A DNA stretch of 64,000 nucleotides, from assembly GCA_910575665.1 (NCBI GenBank), contig CAJTFB010000015.1, positions 28,794 through 92,793 of the forward strand. The letters are read 5' to 3'. Source of the stretch: Eubacteriaceae bacterium. GTDB lineage: Bacteria > Bacillota > Clostridia > Lachnospirales > Lachnospiraceae. The stretch's first letter is position 1; every line of letters begins with the position of its first letter. The notes below the pieces were generated by a model that had not been told where the DNA came from, searched no databases, and saw only the letters and a list, made by a program, of their open reading frames with translations. Both the position numbers and the translations under genes were made by a program. Shown one piece after another: positions 36,619-45,671 of the stretch.

Positions 36619-37428
36619 CTACCCCTTTATAAGCCATAAGGATACGTAGTACACCAACGGAGCCACAAATAAAATGCTGTCAAAACGATCCAAGATCCCT
36701 CCGTGTCCTGGAATCAGATTACTGTAATCCTTTATGCCAAAATTACGTTTCACAGCCGAAGCCGCCAGATCCCCAATCTGGGATACCACCGAGCCCATCG
36801 CACCGATACAGGCAAACAGTACATGGATATTTGCACTGGTAGAGGCCAAGATTCCTTCTGGGATGACAAAAGAATAGACCAGAGCCAGTATCGCCGCTCC
36901 GATCACTCCACCTACACATCCTTCTATCGTCTTTTTCGGACTCAGTTCGGAAAAATGATGCTTTCCCATGAGTATACCTGTCAGATAAGCAAAGGTATCC
37001 GAACCGGAGGCACTGATCACGATTAGCCAAACCACCCAATTCCCCCCTGAAAGGGTTCTCGTCTGATATACATAGGATACCAACACCCCCACATACAGCA
37101 CACTAAAAAGGCAAACACCCATATTATGAATATGATACCTAGGATATACAAACACATAAGCAGACAGAAGTAACAGGATCACCAGAACCAGCCACAGCTC
37201 CAGCATATAGGTCTGGTGCCAAAATAGCATGAGATAAAAACCAATAACCGAGACATAACAAATACATCCCGGCACTGTTTTATTCATATGATCCACCCTT
37301 AAAAATTCATAGGTTCCGGCAAGGGCAACTACGACACTCACCGCAAGCAGAAAAGTTCCGCCTCCCACCAGGGCAACTACCGCAAATGCCAACAGAACCA
37401 CAGCACTCATAAATCGTTTGGCAAACAT
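36619..37428 (-). CDS. cdsA: Phosphatidate cytidylyltransferase
   Basis: About 269 residues with eight hydrophobic segments. The C-terminal signature is complete: SPKKTIEGCVGG, then KRNFGIKDYSNLIPGHGG and LDRFDS. It makes CDP-diacylglycerol for phospholipids. An ATG at 37440 lacks a ribosome binding site; GGAG precedes the one at 37428. Confidence 0.94.
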   Translation of the reverse strand: MFAKRFMSAVVLLAFAVVALVGGGTFLLAVSVVVALAGTYEFLRVDHMNKTVPGCICYVSVIGFYLMLFWHQTYMLELWLVLVILLLLSAYVFVYPRYHIHNMGVCLFSVLYVGVLVSYVYQTRTLSGGNWVVWLIVISASGSDTFAYLTGILMGKHHFSELSPKKTIEGCVGGVIGAAILALVYSFVIPEGILASTSANIHVLFACIGAMGSVVSQIGDLAASAVKRNFGIKDYSNLIPGHGGILDRFDSILFVAPLVYYVSLWLIKG

Positions 37429-37461
37429 AAAAGACTCCATTTCGCACTTATTATATATTGA

Positions 37462-38175
37462 TCAAACACCGCCGAATCTCCGGTCTCGTTTGTTATAATA
37501 TTCGATCGCCTTCTGCAACTCCTTTTTGTTAAAGTCCGGCCACAGAACATCGGTAAAATAAAACTCCGTATAGGCCAGTTGCCAGAGAAGAAAATTAGAA
37601 AGTCTTTCCTCCCCACTGGTGCGTATGAGAAGATCTGGGTCCGGAATTCCATTGGTATCTAAATAATCACTGAAACGCCCCTCATCAATCTCGTCCAGGG
37701 CTAGCCTTCCCTCAGAAACTTTCTCTGCCATAGCACGTACCGCCCGCAGCATCTCATCTCGGCTGCCATAATTCAACGCCACCTGAAAATGAAGTCCGGT
37801 ATTGCCCTTAGACACTTCCTCCAATTCAACAATGCTCGCCTTCAGATCCGCATCCAGAGGGGAAATATCCCCCAAAACCCGAACACACATATTATTTTTT
37901 GTGCTTCGTTTGATACAGTCTTTCAAATACTGTCTCAAAAGCTTCATCAATGCGTCTACTTCATCCTGAGGCCGCTTCCAGTTCTCCGTAGAAAAAGCGT
38001 ATACTGTGAGATAGCGGATACCCAGGTCCCAAGCATCCTCGCAGATCTGCTCTACTGTTTTGCTCCCCGCAACATGCCCTGCCTTTCTGGGCAGGAAACG
38101 TTTTTTCGCCCATCTGCCATTACCATCCAGAATGATCGCCACATGTTCCGGTATCTGATAATTATTATCTTCCAT
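37462..38175 (-). CDS. uppS: Isoprenyl (undecaprenyl) diphosphate synthase
   Basis: About 237 residues; cis-prenyltransferase making the undecaprenyl carrier for peptidoglycan. The catalytic Asp is in IILDGNGRWAKKR; YAFSTENWKRP and RTSGEERLSNFLLWQ are also family motifs. The ATG at 38175 follows GGAGAG; the ATG four codons upstream overlaps that site. Confidence 0.95.
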   Translation of the reverse strand: MEDNNYQIPEHVAIILDGNGRWAKKRFLPRKAGHVAGSKTVEQICEDAWDLGIRYLTVYAFSTENWKRPQDEVDALMKLLRQYLKDCIKRSTKNNMCVRVLGDISPLDADLKASIVELEEVSKGNTGLHFQVALNYGSRDEMLRAVRAMAEKVSEGRLALDEIDEGRFSDYLDTNGIPDPDLLIRTSGEERLSNFLLWQLAYTEFYFTDVLWPDFNKKELQKAIEYYNKRDRRFGGV

Positions 38176-38233
38176 TTTTCTCTCCATATTATGCTGCTAT
38201 GTGACTCGTCCATTTTGTCATATATTCTACTGG

Positions 38234-38788
38234 TTATACGGTCATAACCTCTGTAGATTTTGATTCCACTGCCTCATCTACCTTTGTGATAAACTTATCA
38301 GTAAGCTTCTGAATACGGTCTTCCAGCTGCTTTTGCTCATCATCTGAGATCTCATTTGCCTTATTCTGTTTTTTCACCGCATCGTTGGCATCCCGGCGGA
38401 TATTACGCACAGCAACTTTGGCATTTTCTCCCTTTTTCTTAACATCCTTCACCAGCTCTTTACGGCGATCCTCCGTAAGCTCCGGAAATACCAGGCGAAT
38501 TGTCTTGCCATCATTAGCAGGTGTCAAACCAAGATCGGAAGCAATGATCGCGCGCTCAATCTCCTTAATCAGACTGGACTCCCATGGTTGGATCTGGATC
38601 ATTCTTGCCTCTGGCACAGAAATATTTGCCACACTCTGAAGCGGAGAAGGCGTTCCGTAATAATCCACCTGAATCTTATCCAGAATATGGGGATTGGCAC
38701 GCCCAGCCCGGATCGACACATATTCCTCCTGCAGATTTGACAATGTTTTATCCATTTTATCTTCATACGTCTTAATATCAAATTCCAT
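38234..38788 (-). CDS. frr: Ribosome recycling factor
   Basis: A 184-residue helical protein that splits post-termination ribosomes with EF-G. The motifs IRAGRANPHILDKI, YYGTPSPLQSVANI and RKELVKDVKKKGE are present. GGAGGGG lies six bases before the ATG. It is between pyrH and uppS. Confidence 0.97.
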   Translation of the reverse strand: MEFDIKTYEDKMDKTLSNLQEEYVSIRAGRANPHILDKIQVDYYGTPSPLQSVANISVPEARMIQIQPWESSLIKEIERAIIASDLGLTPANDGKTIRLVFPELTEDRRKELVKDVKKKGENAKVAVRNIRRDANDAVKKQNKANEISDDEQKQLEDRIQKLTDKFITKVDEAVESKSTEVMTV

Positions 38789-38806
38789 CTCTATTCCCCT
38801 CCATGA

Positions 38807-39511
38807 TTAATCCACTGTAATAATTGTTCCCGTACTTTCACCCTTAACGCAATTTATAATACTGTTTTCTTCATTTAAACCAAATACACACATCGGCATA
38901 TGGTTCTCATAACAGATCACTGCAGCAGCCAGGTCCACTACACCTAACTTCTCATCTATGACTCTTGAAATCGGCAGAGTATCAAACTTCTTTGCAGTCG
39001 GATTTTTCGCCGGATCTGAGTCATATACTCCATCCACCGACTTAGCCGCAAGAATCACATCGGCCTGAATCTCCACCGCACGGAGTGCTGTCGCTGTATC
39101 CGTAGAGAAAAAAGGATGTCCCGTTCCTCCAGCCAGAAACACCACTATATTCTTAGCTAGATACTTCTCTACCCTATCTCTGCTGAACGATTTGGTGAAA
39201 GAGCCACATTCAAATGGAGTCAGTATCTGAGTCATAAGACCGACATGACGACAAATTTCTGACATATAAATACAATTCATCACCGTAGCCAGCATACCGA
39301 TCTGATCCGCTTGATTTCTCTGAATGGTCTCACTGGTTCTTCCCCGCCAAAAATTGCCACCACCGATCACCACTGCGATCTGACAGCCCTCTTTCACCAG
39401 CTCTCGTATCTGTTCTGCCACCCGAATACAGGTAGCCTCATCAAATCCATTTCCCTTGTTGCCGGAGAGAGCCTCTCCGCTTAATTTTAATAATACCCGA
39501 TTATATTTCAT
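38807..39511 (-). CDS. pyrH: UMP kinase
   Basis: About 234 residues of the bacterial hexameric UMP kinase family. Motifs RVLLKLSGEALSG, VIGGGNFWRGR and FLAGGTGHPFFSTDTA are intact. The ATG at 39511 follows GGAGG by five bases; an in-frame ATG six codons upstream does not have a site. Confidence 0.96.
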   Translation of the reverse strand: MKYNRVLLKLSGEALSGNKGNGFDEATCIRVAEQIRELVKEGCQIAVVIGGGNFWRGRTSETIQRNQADQIGMLATVMNCIYMSEICRHVGLMTQILTPFECGSFTKSFSRDRVEKYLAKNIVVFLAGGTGHPFFSTDTATALRAVEIQADVILAAKSVDGVYDSDPAKNPTAKKFDTLPISRVIDEKLGVVDLAAAVICYENHMPMCVFGLNEENSIINCVKGESTGTIITVD

Positions 39512-39537
39512 AGAAACCTCCCTCTCCATCCATTGTC

Positions 39538-40422
39538 TTAGTCAAAAAATGTATCAAGATCCACATCTGCATATTTGAGAGAGCAATTTCCATCAATGAC
39601 AGCACCGCTGTTGATCTGAATGGATTTAGCAAAAACAGACCCCTTAACTACAGCTGTCGAATCAATAATCACAGGGCCATTTACATCAATATCACCTTTT
39701 ACTGCTCCAGCAACTACGACCGATGCACTGGTAATCGAACCAATCACCACCGTACTTACATCAATTTTCACACTTCCTTGGCTGTTAAGGCTTCCTTCGA
39801 GTCTTGGTGTGTTGACATAGATCTCTGACGCTGTGCTGTTTCCTGCCACATGTCCAGTAATCGTCAGTTTTCCTTGACATTCCACATCCCCTTCGATCAC
39901 TCCCTTTACAATAAGAGAGGTATCTGATTTAATACCACCACTGATCGTAGTACCTTTGGTAATGACGGTTGTCTCTTCGCTGTTATCTTCTACTGTTTCC
40001 TCAAAATCACTCATGTTATCTTCCTCCTGGCTTATATTCATTGTTTCATTTACTTCTTGGTGATCCACTTTATCAAAATAGGAATCTTCTTGCTGTTTCT
40101 CTACTTGTGGTTCTCTCGCTAGCTCAGAAATATCTGTCATCCCCTCTTTTGTCTCATCCTGTTCTCCCTGCATTTCTGCCGAAAGATCTGGTTCTGAAGA
40201 CTCTTCAGACTCTGAAATATTTTTAGAGGTCTCTTCCGTCACGGACATGTCATTTAATATGCCATCCTCCAGAATGGAATCAATCTCTTTCCGAACCTCC
40301 GTCTCCAGTGTTTCATCATCTACCACTGTCTCTTCCGACGCAGTTACTTTTTCTTCCAGGGTATCGCTCAATTCATTCACGGACTGAACAATATCCTCTT
40401 TCAGTTCTTTAAAAAAGCTCAT
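39538..40422 (-). CDS. Bactofilin-like polymer-forming protein with acidic N-terminal region
   Basis: A 294-residue protein. The first ~145 residues are strongly acidic and Ser/Glu-rich, probably disordered. From about residue 150 there is a bactofilin (DUF583) beta-helix: TTISGGIKSDTSLIVKG, GDVECQGKLTITG, then successive GSVxID/GDIxVNG strands. Bactofilins polymerise into scaffolds at the membrane in cell-shape or polar roles. It lies 26 bases upstream of pyrH on the same strand. The N-terminal extension is much longer than in typical bactofilins. Confidence 0.85.
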   Translation of the reverse strand: MSFFKELKEDIVQSVNELSDTLEEKVTASEETVVDDETLETEVRKEIDSILEDGILNDMSVTEETSKNISESEESSEPDLSAEMQGEQDETKEGMTDISELAREPQVEKQQEDSYFDKVDHQEVNETMNISQEEDNMSDFEETVEDNSEETTVITKGTTISGGIKSDTSLIVKGVIEGDVECQGKLTITGHVAGNSTASEIYVNTPRLEGSLNSQGSVKIDVSTVVIGSITSASVVVAGAVKGDIDVNGPVIIDSTAVVKGSVFAKSIQINSGAVIDGNCSLKYADVDLDTFFD

Positions 40423-40490
40423 TCTATTTCCTCCTAATATCTATCTTCAAAATCTGTCCCTGACAGACATTGATGTCCTCCAAATTAATG

Positions 40491-41375
40491 CTACGAATGA
40501 TGAATCGGTACGGTGCTGTCGTCCATAGGAAGCAGTTCGTACCCAGCAGCCTGCAAACTATCAATCATAGCAGACAATGAGTCCGCCGTCATTTTTTTAT
40601 CGGCTGAATCATATAAGAGCACGATTGAGGTGTCGTATTTCGCCACACCCTCCATGACAGAGCGAACCATATCTTCCTTTGTCACGTTATCTGTGATCCC
40701 ATTGGCAGCAATGACATTCCAATCGGCATATTGGACTCCCTGTTCCTTTAGAAAATCTGTGTACTGTTCAATTGGAAGTTCATTTACAGAGTTGCTGCTC
40801 CCTCCGGGAAACCGATAAAAGACAGGACGTACTCCCGTGATCTTCTCCAGGTGATCAGAAATTCGATAAAAGTCCTTTTTAAATCCCTCCAGAGAACCAT
40901 ATACCTCTTTGAAAATATGAGAATATGAATGCATTCCAAGGGTATGCCCCTCTTTTACAATGCGCTGGTAGATACTCTGAGAAAATTTATCCTCCCTACC
41001 GATTGTAAAAAAAGTTGCCTTCACTTTCTTTTTCTTTAAAATATTTAACACTCTCTCGGTCTGCTTGCTGGGCCCATCATCAAAAGTAAGGTAAACCCTC
41101 TTCGTTTTTTCTTCTTCAATGGCACTTCCCGTAACTATTTCCTTTTCCTTTGCTCTGACGATCTCTGCCATCGCCTCTTCACCGCCGGTCTCCAGCTCAT
41201 TTTCAGATATGATCATTTCGATTCTGTGCTCTAGTTTTTTCACTCTAAAGAAAAGAACCATAGAAAGCACCACCGGCAGTATAAAAAGCAGGATACAAAG
41301 CACTACAATAATCTTCTTGATCCGTTTGACCCTCTTTTTTCTAAAATCTATATTATCTTTGGTTTCGTCCGCCAA
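40491..41375 (-). CDS. Membrane-anchored polysaccharide deacetylase
   Basis: About 294 residues. One transmembrane helix near residues 21-45 is followed by a short coiled linker and an NodB-type deacetylase domain: VYLTFDDGPSKQT, HSYSHI and RFPGGSSN. It probably deacetylates peptidoglycan N-acetylglucosamine outside the cell. The chosen start is TTG at 41375, seven bases after GGAGG; a TTG six codons upstream overlaps the site. Confidence 0.88.
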   Translation of the reverse strand: MADETKDNIDFRKKRVKRIKKIIVVLCILLFILPVVLSMVLFFRVKKLEHRIEMIISENELETGGEEAMAEIVRAKEKEIVTGSAIEEEKTKRVYLTFDDGPSKQTERVLNILKKKKVKATFFTIGREDKFSQSIYQRIVKEGHTLGMHSYSHIFKEVYGSLEGFKKDFYRISDHLEKITGVRPVFYRFPGGSSNSVNELPIEQYTDFLKEQGVQYADWNVIAANGITDNVTKEDMVRSVMEGVAKYDTSIVLLYDSADKKMTADSLSAMIDSLQAAGYELLPMDDSTVPIHHS

Positions 41376-41394
41376 AGTAGTTCCTCCTTCCAAA

Positions 41395-43326
41395 TTATAC
41401 CTCCCCTTTTCTTAACACACAATCCCTGTGACTCCTTTTCTTATCCCTTTTTGCCTCATACAAATGTTCGTCACTTTTCACAATCGCCGCCTCAAGCGTG
41501 CTCTCATAGGAGTTATTAATCAAATACCAGCCACAGCTGGCACCAACAAGATATGGACACCCGCTATTTCTGTTAAAATTCTCCAGATACTCATTAAACT
41601 TCTTCATAAATCCCTGTATTTTCTGCTTATTATAATCCATCCCAACTACAGAAAATTCGTCTCCTCCGATCCTCGCACATACATCCCCTGGCTCTGCCGC
41701 ATTTAAGATCGCCTTCCCGATCGTCTGAAGCGCTATATCCCCCTGTTTATGGCCAAACTTATCATTTACGATCTTTAAATTATCCATATCAATCGAGAAT
41801 ATGGCCATCGTTCTTTTCTCCAACTGACTTTTGTCATAAAAATCCCGGGAATTATTTTCAAACCCTCTTCGGTTCAAAAGCCCGGTCAGAGCATCGTGTA
41901 CATACATATTGTTTAGTTCCTCCAGCAGTGTATTGGTCTTATGTCTGAGACGCATACTTTCAAGAACATTTCCCAGAATCGCAAGCCAGCTATGAAAGGA
42001 CTTGCCACAGCTGTGCGTTCCTTCATAACTGATAGCAAAATAACCAAAAGTCACATTCAGATTATGCAGCGGAAAAAAATAATAAATCATGGGGTCTTGT
42101 TCCACCGCTTCCTTGGGAAGCAAATCTGAGGTATCAAAAACAGCAGTTTCTGTTTGAAGGATCTTTCCCTCCATCGCTGCTCCCACTGCCTGGCTCTGCT
42201 TAGGATATTCGTTTTTATCTGAAAAGTACTTGGGATACTGGCTACCTTCGCCCTCACCCAAACAGATAAAAAAGTTCTTGATAAAATTGTCTTCCACATC
42301 CAGCAAACGAGTATGGTTCACAATCTCCTGAGCCCGCTGTACATCGGACATCTCCACAAACGTATACGTGTTATATCGGATCAGATCCAGCATTTTTTCA
42401 TATTCCTGGCTCTGCCGCACCCTCTTTTTAATCGCGGTATCCATGTCTGTCCCCTCACAGCCACAAGAATCCCTTATAACAGGTTCCGTTCTAAGAGTCT
42501 GCACCCTCGGCACGTCCTCGCCATTCATCATGCGCTCTAATGTTACAAAGGCCAGCTCGCTCATCTTCTCCACTGGCATCGTAACGGTGGTGATCGGAGG
42601 CATATTGATCGTCGCCTCCCATATATCATCAAAACCTGAAACAGCGATGTCCTTTGGCACAATTTTCCCAAAATTAACCAATTCATTACAGAGGGAAAGC
42701 GCCATATAATCATTGGCACAGATAACGGCCTGGGGCATTTCCGGAAGATTCGTGATAAAGTACTGCGCTGCTTCTCTAGAAAATTTACGCCAGAAATCTC
42801 CATAAAACACATAATCTTCGTCGAAAGCGATACCGCGGCTGGCAAGACCTTCTTTATAATCTGCCAATCGCACCAGGGCATCCGGATGATCCTTAGGTCC
42901 GCTGAAAAAAGCGATGCGGTGGAAGTGGTGAACATCTACAAAATGCTGTACGATCTCTTTGATAGCGCCTTTATTTTCTGCCAGAATACAGGGATACTCT
43001 TCCCAGGCTCTCCGCAGGGTCACCACCGGCTTCTTAGTGCGCTCTTTGAGGTACGCAAAGATCTGCTTTACAGCCTGCTCATTCTGAAACGTGTCGTGAC
43101 AAATTATAAATCCGTCAAAATTTTCATAGGGAACCAGATTTATAATGTTTGCTTCGCCAGCACCATTCTTCGTATACACTCCATAACATACAAAAAACGT
43201 AAAATAGGCAAGATTATACCCCTTCTCTCTGGCATAGGAAGTGAGCGTTCGGCAAACCTGTTCCTGGTAATGAGCCGCCACCTCGCATAATATCACACAC
43301 ACGTTCTTTCTACCGTTATCAAACAT
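41395..43326 (-). CDS. LacI-type sugar-binding domain fused to GGDEF diguanylate cyclase
   Basis: About 643 residues. Residues ~1-290 match the periplasmic-binding-protein-like effector domain of LacI/GalR regulators (ENFDGFIICHDTF, AVICANDYMALSLCN, ISGFDDI-like VSGFDDIWEA). The usual N-terminal helix-turn-helix is absent. A CGCEG motif and a ~150-residue middle domain follow. The C-terminal GGDEF domain is intact (ARIGGDEFSVV) without an obvious RxxD inhibitory site. It probably makes c-di-GMP in the cytoplasm in response to a small molecule. The ATG at 43326 fits best; a consensus promoter lies about 60 bases upstream. Confidence 0.85.
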   Translation of the reverse strand: MFDNGRKNVCVILCEVAAHYQEQVCRTLTSYAREKGYNLAYFTFFVCYGVYTKNGAGEANIINLVPYENFDGFIICHDTFQNEQAVKQIFAYLKERTKKPVVTLRRAWEEYPCILAENKGAIKEIVQHFVDVHHFHRIAFFSGPKDHPDALVRLADYKEGLASRGIAFDEDYVFYGDFWRKFSREAAQYFITNLPEMPQAVICANDYMALSLCNELVNFGKIVPKDIAVSGFDDIWEATINMPPITTVTMPVEKMSELAFVTLERMMNGEDVPRVQTLRTEPVIRDSCGCEGTDMDTAIKKRVRQSQEYEKMLDLIRYNTYTFVEMSDVQRAQEIVNHTRLLDVEDNFIKNFFICLGEGEGSQYPKYFSDKNEYPKQSQAVGAAMEGKILQTETAVFDTSDLLPKEAVEQDPMIYYFFPLHNLNVTFGYFAISYEGTHSCGKSFHSWLAILGNVLESMRLRHKTNTLLEELNNMYVHDALTGLLNRRGFENNSRDFYDKSQLEKRTMAIFSIDMDNLKIVNDKFGHKQGDIALQTIGKAILNAAEPGDVCARIGGDEFSVVGMDYNKQKIQGFMKKFNEYLENFNRNSGCPYLVGASCGWYLINNSYESTLEAAIVKSDEHLYEAKRDKKRSHRDCVLRKGEV

Positions 43327-43382
43327 AGTTTCAACCCCACTGTAAAACCCATTCATTCATTTGTATATACATATACAGACTC

Positions 43383-43411
43383 ATTATACATGATTTCCCC
43401 GAAATTGCCAA
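43383..43411 (-). promoter_or_regulatory. Promoter of the sensor GGDEF gene
   Basis: The minus strand reads TTGGCA, 17 bases, TATAAT, a near-consensus housekeeping promoter. Confidence 0.75.
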
Positions 43412-43485
43412 TATAATTTTTCTATAAACTTACTTTTCCCCTGTCAGGGCAGACAGATCCCATACTTTTAGGACCATCGGAAGTT

Positions 43486-44937
43486 TTATTTCCACTGGTT
43501 TTTATCCAGCAGCTCCTCCCTCGCATGATAATATCCGATACTCATGTCTAAATAATGTCTGTGGGGATTGACAAATCTTTGCTCCTCTTCCCAGATTTCT
43601 GACTCCAGCTGTTCTTTTACGTAGGCGCGGATACTTTCCAGGCTCCGCACCGGAGCTACCCGCTTTCCATTCCGAATCACTTCCCGGTGTAGTTTTTTTG
43701 CCCGACAGTTGGTAAAAGTGCGTTTTTTCCATGGCTTCTGCGGATCGATATAAGGATATTCTTTTGACAAATCCACTGCCTCTCCCCCTGCTATCAACAG
43801 ATCCGCCACCGCATGTCCGGTGTCATCATAGATACGATAAACATCCTTTTTCCCAGGGTTGGTAATTTTTTCAATATTTTCCGATACCTTTATTCTCGGA
43901 GTACAAACCCCATTCTGTTCTACCGCTGCCAGTTTATATACGGCTCCAAATACCGGATCACTCTTCGCCGTGATCAGACGCTCTCCCACTCCAAAAGCGT
44001 CGATACACCCTCCCTGCTCCAAAAGTGAGGTGATGGTGGATTCATCCAGGCTGTTCGAGGCAATGATCATGCAATCTTCCATGCCTTCCTCATCCAGCAT
44101 CCGCCGCACCTTTTTCGACAAATAAGCTAGATCTCCCGAATCCAGACGCACCCCCTTTAACCGCTTCCCCTTAGGATTCAGCACTGCCCTGGCCGCCCGT
44201 ATGGCATTGGGGACACCGGAATGGAGAACATCATAGGTATCCACAAGAAACTGAGCGGAATCAGGATACTGCTCCGCATACCGGCAGAACGCGGTATATT
44301 CATCTCCATAACACATCACCCAACTATGGGCCATCGTACCCGACACGGGAATCCCAAACTGCTTTCCCGCCATCACCGTGGCGGTACTATCTACTCCACC
44401 GATATAAGCCGCCCTGGCGCCATACACTGCCGCATCGATATTATGGGATCTTCTTGCCCCAAAATCCAATACCCCGCGCCCTTTGGCCGCCCGCACGATC
44501 CGCTGTGCCTTGGTAGCAATCAGGGACTGATGATTGATCTGGGTCAGAATAGCAGTCTCTACTAGTTGGGCATCGATCAGGGGAGCGTGTACGGTCAGCA
44601 CTGGTTCATTGGGATACATAATCGTTCCCTCCGGAAAGGCCGATATATCCCCACGAAAATGATATCCTCTTAAAAACTCTAAAAATGGCTCACTGAACAG
44701 GTGCAGGGAACGAAAATACTCTATATCATCTTCCTCAAAATGCACCCTCTCAATGTATTCAACCACCTGTTCCAACCCTGCAAAAATGGCAAATCCACCA
44801 CTGTCCGGATTTTTTCGGTAAAATACCTCGAAAGTTCCCCAGTCATTTGCGGATGAGTCCTCAAAATACCCGTTTGCCATGGTCATCTCATACAAATCCA
44901 TCATCATGCTGATATTTCTCACTTCAAATTGTGACAT
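43486..44937 (-). CDS. pncB: Nicotinate phosphoribosyltransferase
   Basis: A 483-residue enzyme converting nicotinate and PRPP to nicotinate mononucleotide. Family features include LYEMTMANGYF, FGARRSHNIDAAVYGARAAYIGG and VRLDSGDLAYLSKKVRRML. GGAGG overlaps the pncA stop codon (agg agg taa) nine bases before the ATG, so translation is coupled to pncA. The pair forms the nicotinamide salvage route to NAD. Confidence 0.94.
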   Translation of the reverse strand: MSQFEVRNISMMMDLYEMTMANGYFEDSSANDWGTFEVFYRKNPDSGGFAIFAGLEQVVEYIERVHFEEDDIEYFRSLHLFSEPFLEFLRGYHFRGDISAFPEGTIMYPNEPVLTVHAPLIDAQLVETAILTQINHQSLIATKAQRIVRAAKGRGVLDFGARRSHNIDAAVYGARAAYIGGVDSTATVMAGKQFGIPVSGTMAHSWVMCYGDEYTAFCRYAEQYPDSAQFLVDTYDVLHSGVPNAIRAARAVLNPKGKRLKGVRLDSGDLAYLSKKVRRMLDEEGMEDCMIIASNSLDESTITSLLEQGGCIDAFGVGERLITAKSDPVFGAVYKLAAVEQNGVCTPRIKVSENIEKITNPGKKDVYRIYDDTGHAVADLLIAGGEAVDLSKEYPYIDPQKPWKKRTFTNCRAKKLHREVIRNGKRVAPVRSLESIRAYVKEQLESEIWEEEQRFVNPHRHYLDMSIGYYHAREELLDKNQWK

Positions 44938-44943
44938 TGCTTT

Positions 44944-45474
44944 TTACCTCCTTATAATAATCTGACAACTCTCCATCGTTTGCAAAGCCGCCTCATGGAG
45001 CTGTGGAGTCACCCCCGCACAGCAGGAAGAATCAACGGATATCGGAACTTCTGGCAAATATGCCTTTAGCAAAATTGCATTGGAGACAACGCAGATATCC
45101 GTACACACCCCGATTATTTCTACCGATTCGATGGGCTGCCGCCTATGTTCCCGTTTCAACGCTTCTGCCATCTCCACGGAGGCGAACGTGTTCTTTTCAT
45201 ATATTTTTACTGATTTTTCATCTTGTAGCAGCTCCAGTTCACGGATCAACTGTCCTCCATAAGTATCTGCTATACAGTGGGTTACTGGAAGCAGTCTACC
45301 CTCCTGAGTAAAAAGATAATCAGATCCGTGGGTATCTTTTGTGTATATCACCTGTCCCGGAAAATCCTTTATTTTTTTTATGACAGAGGGAACGATCTTT
45401 CTCGCTGCATCTGTTCCGAGAGTTCCCTCCACAAAATCATTCTGCATATCAACAACCACCAAATACTTGCTCAT
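44944..45474 (-). CDS. pncA: Isochorismatase-family nicotinamidase
   Basis: About 176 residues. The catalytic Asp is in VVVDMQNDFVEGTL, the metal-binding DTHGSDY follows and the nucleophile Cys is in IGVCTDICVVSNAIL. Together with the coupled pncB this points to nicotinamide deamidation. The frame is open to 45531, but GGGAGG before 45474 and the family start MSKYLVVVDMQNDF decide the start. Confidence 0.9.
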   Translation of the reverse strand: MSKYLVVVDMQNDFVEGTLGTDAARKIVPSVIKKIKDFPGQVIYTKDTHGSDYLFTQEGRLLPVTHCIADTYGGQLIRELELLQDEKSVKIYEKNTFASVEMAEALKREHRRQPIESVEIIGVCTDICVVSNAILLKAYLPEVPISVDSSCCAGVTPQLHEAALQTMESCQIIIRR

Positions 45475-45573
45475 AGTTTCCTCCCTTCTGTGCTGTTTCC
45501 TCTTATTATCTGACATAAGGCTTTGCAACATTCATAATTTGAAATATATCATCAAATAACTGCCAAAACAAGC

Positions 45574-45612
45574 ACTAAAAAGGCAGCCGCACAAATACGA
45601 CTGCCCTTTTAG
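45574..45612 (-). terminator. Terminator after the Ig-like secreted protein
   Basis: A near-perfect 12-bp stem (ctaaaaaggcag / ctgcccttttag, one mismatch) with a 14-base loop, followed by TTTTTAG on the minus strand. Confidence 0.85.
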
Positions 45613-45671
45613 ACAATTTGGTGGTGGAAAGAGAAAAAATTGATTTATTAGCTCAGATCTGCAACGTTGAT

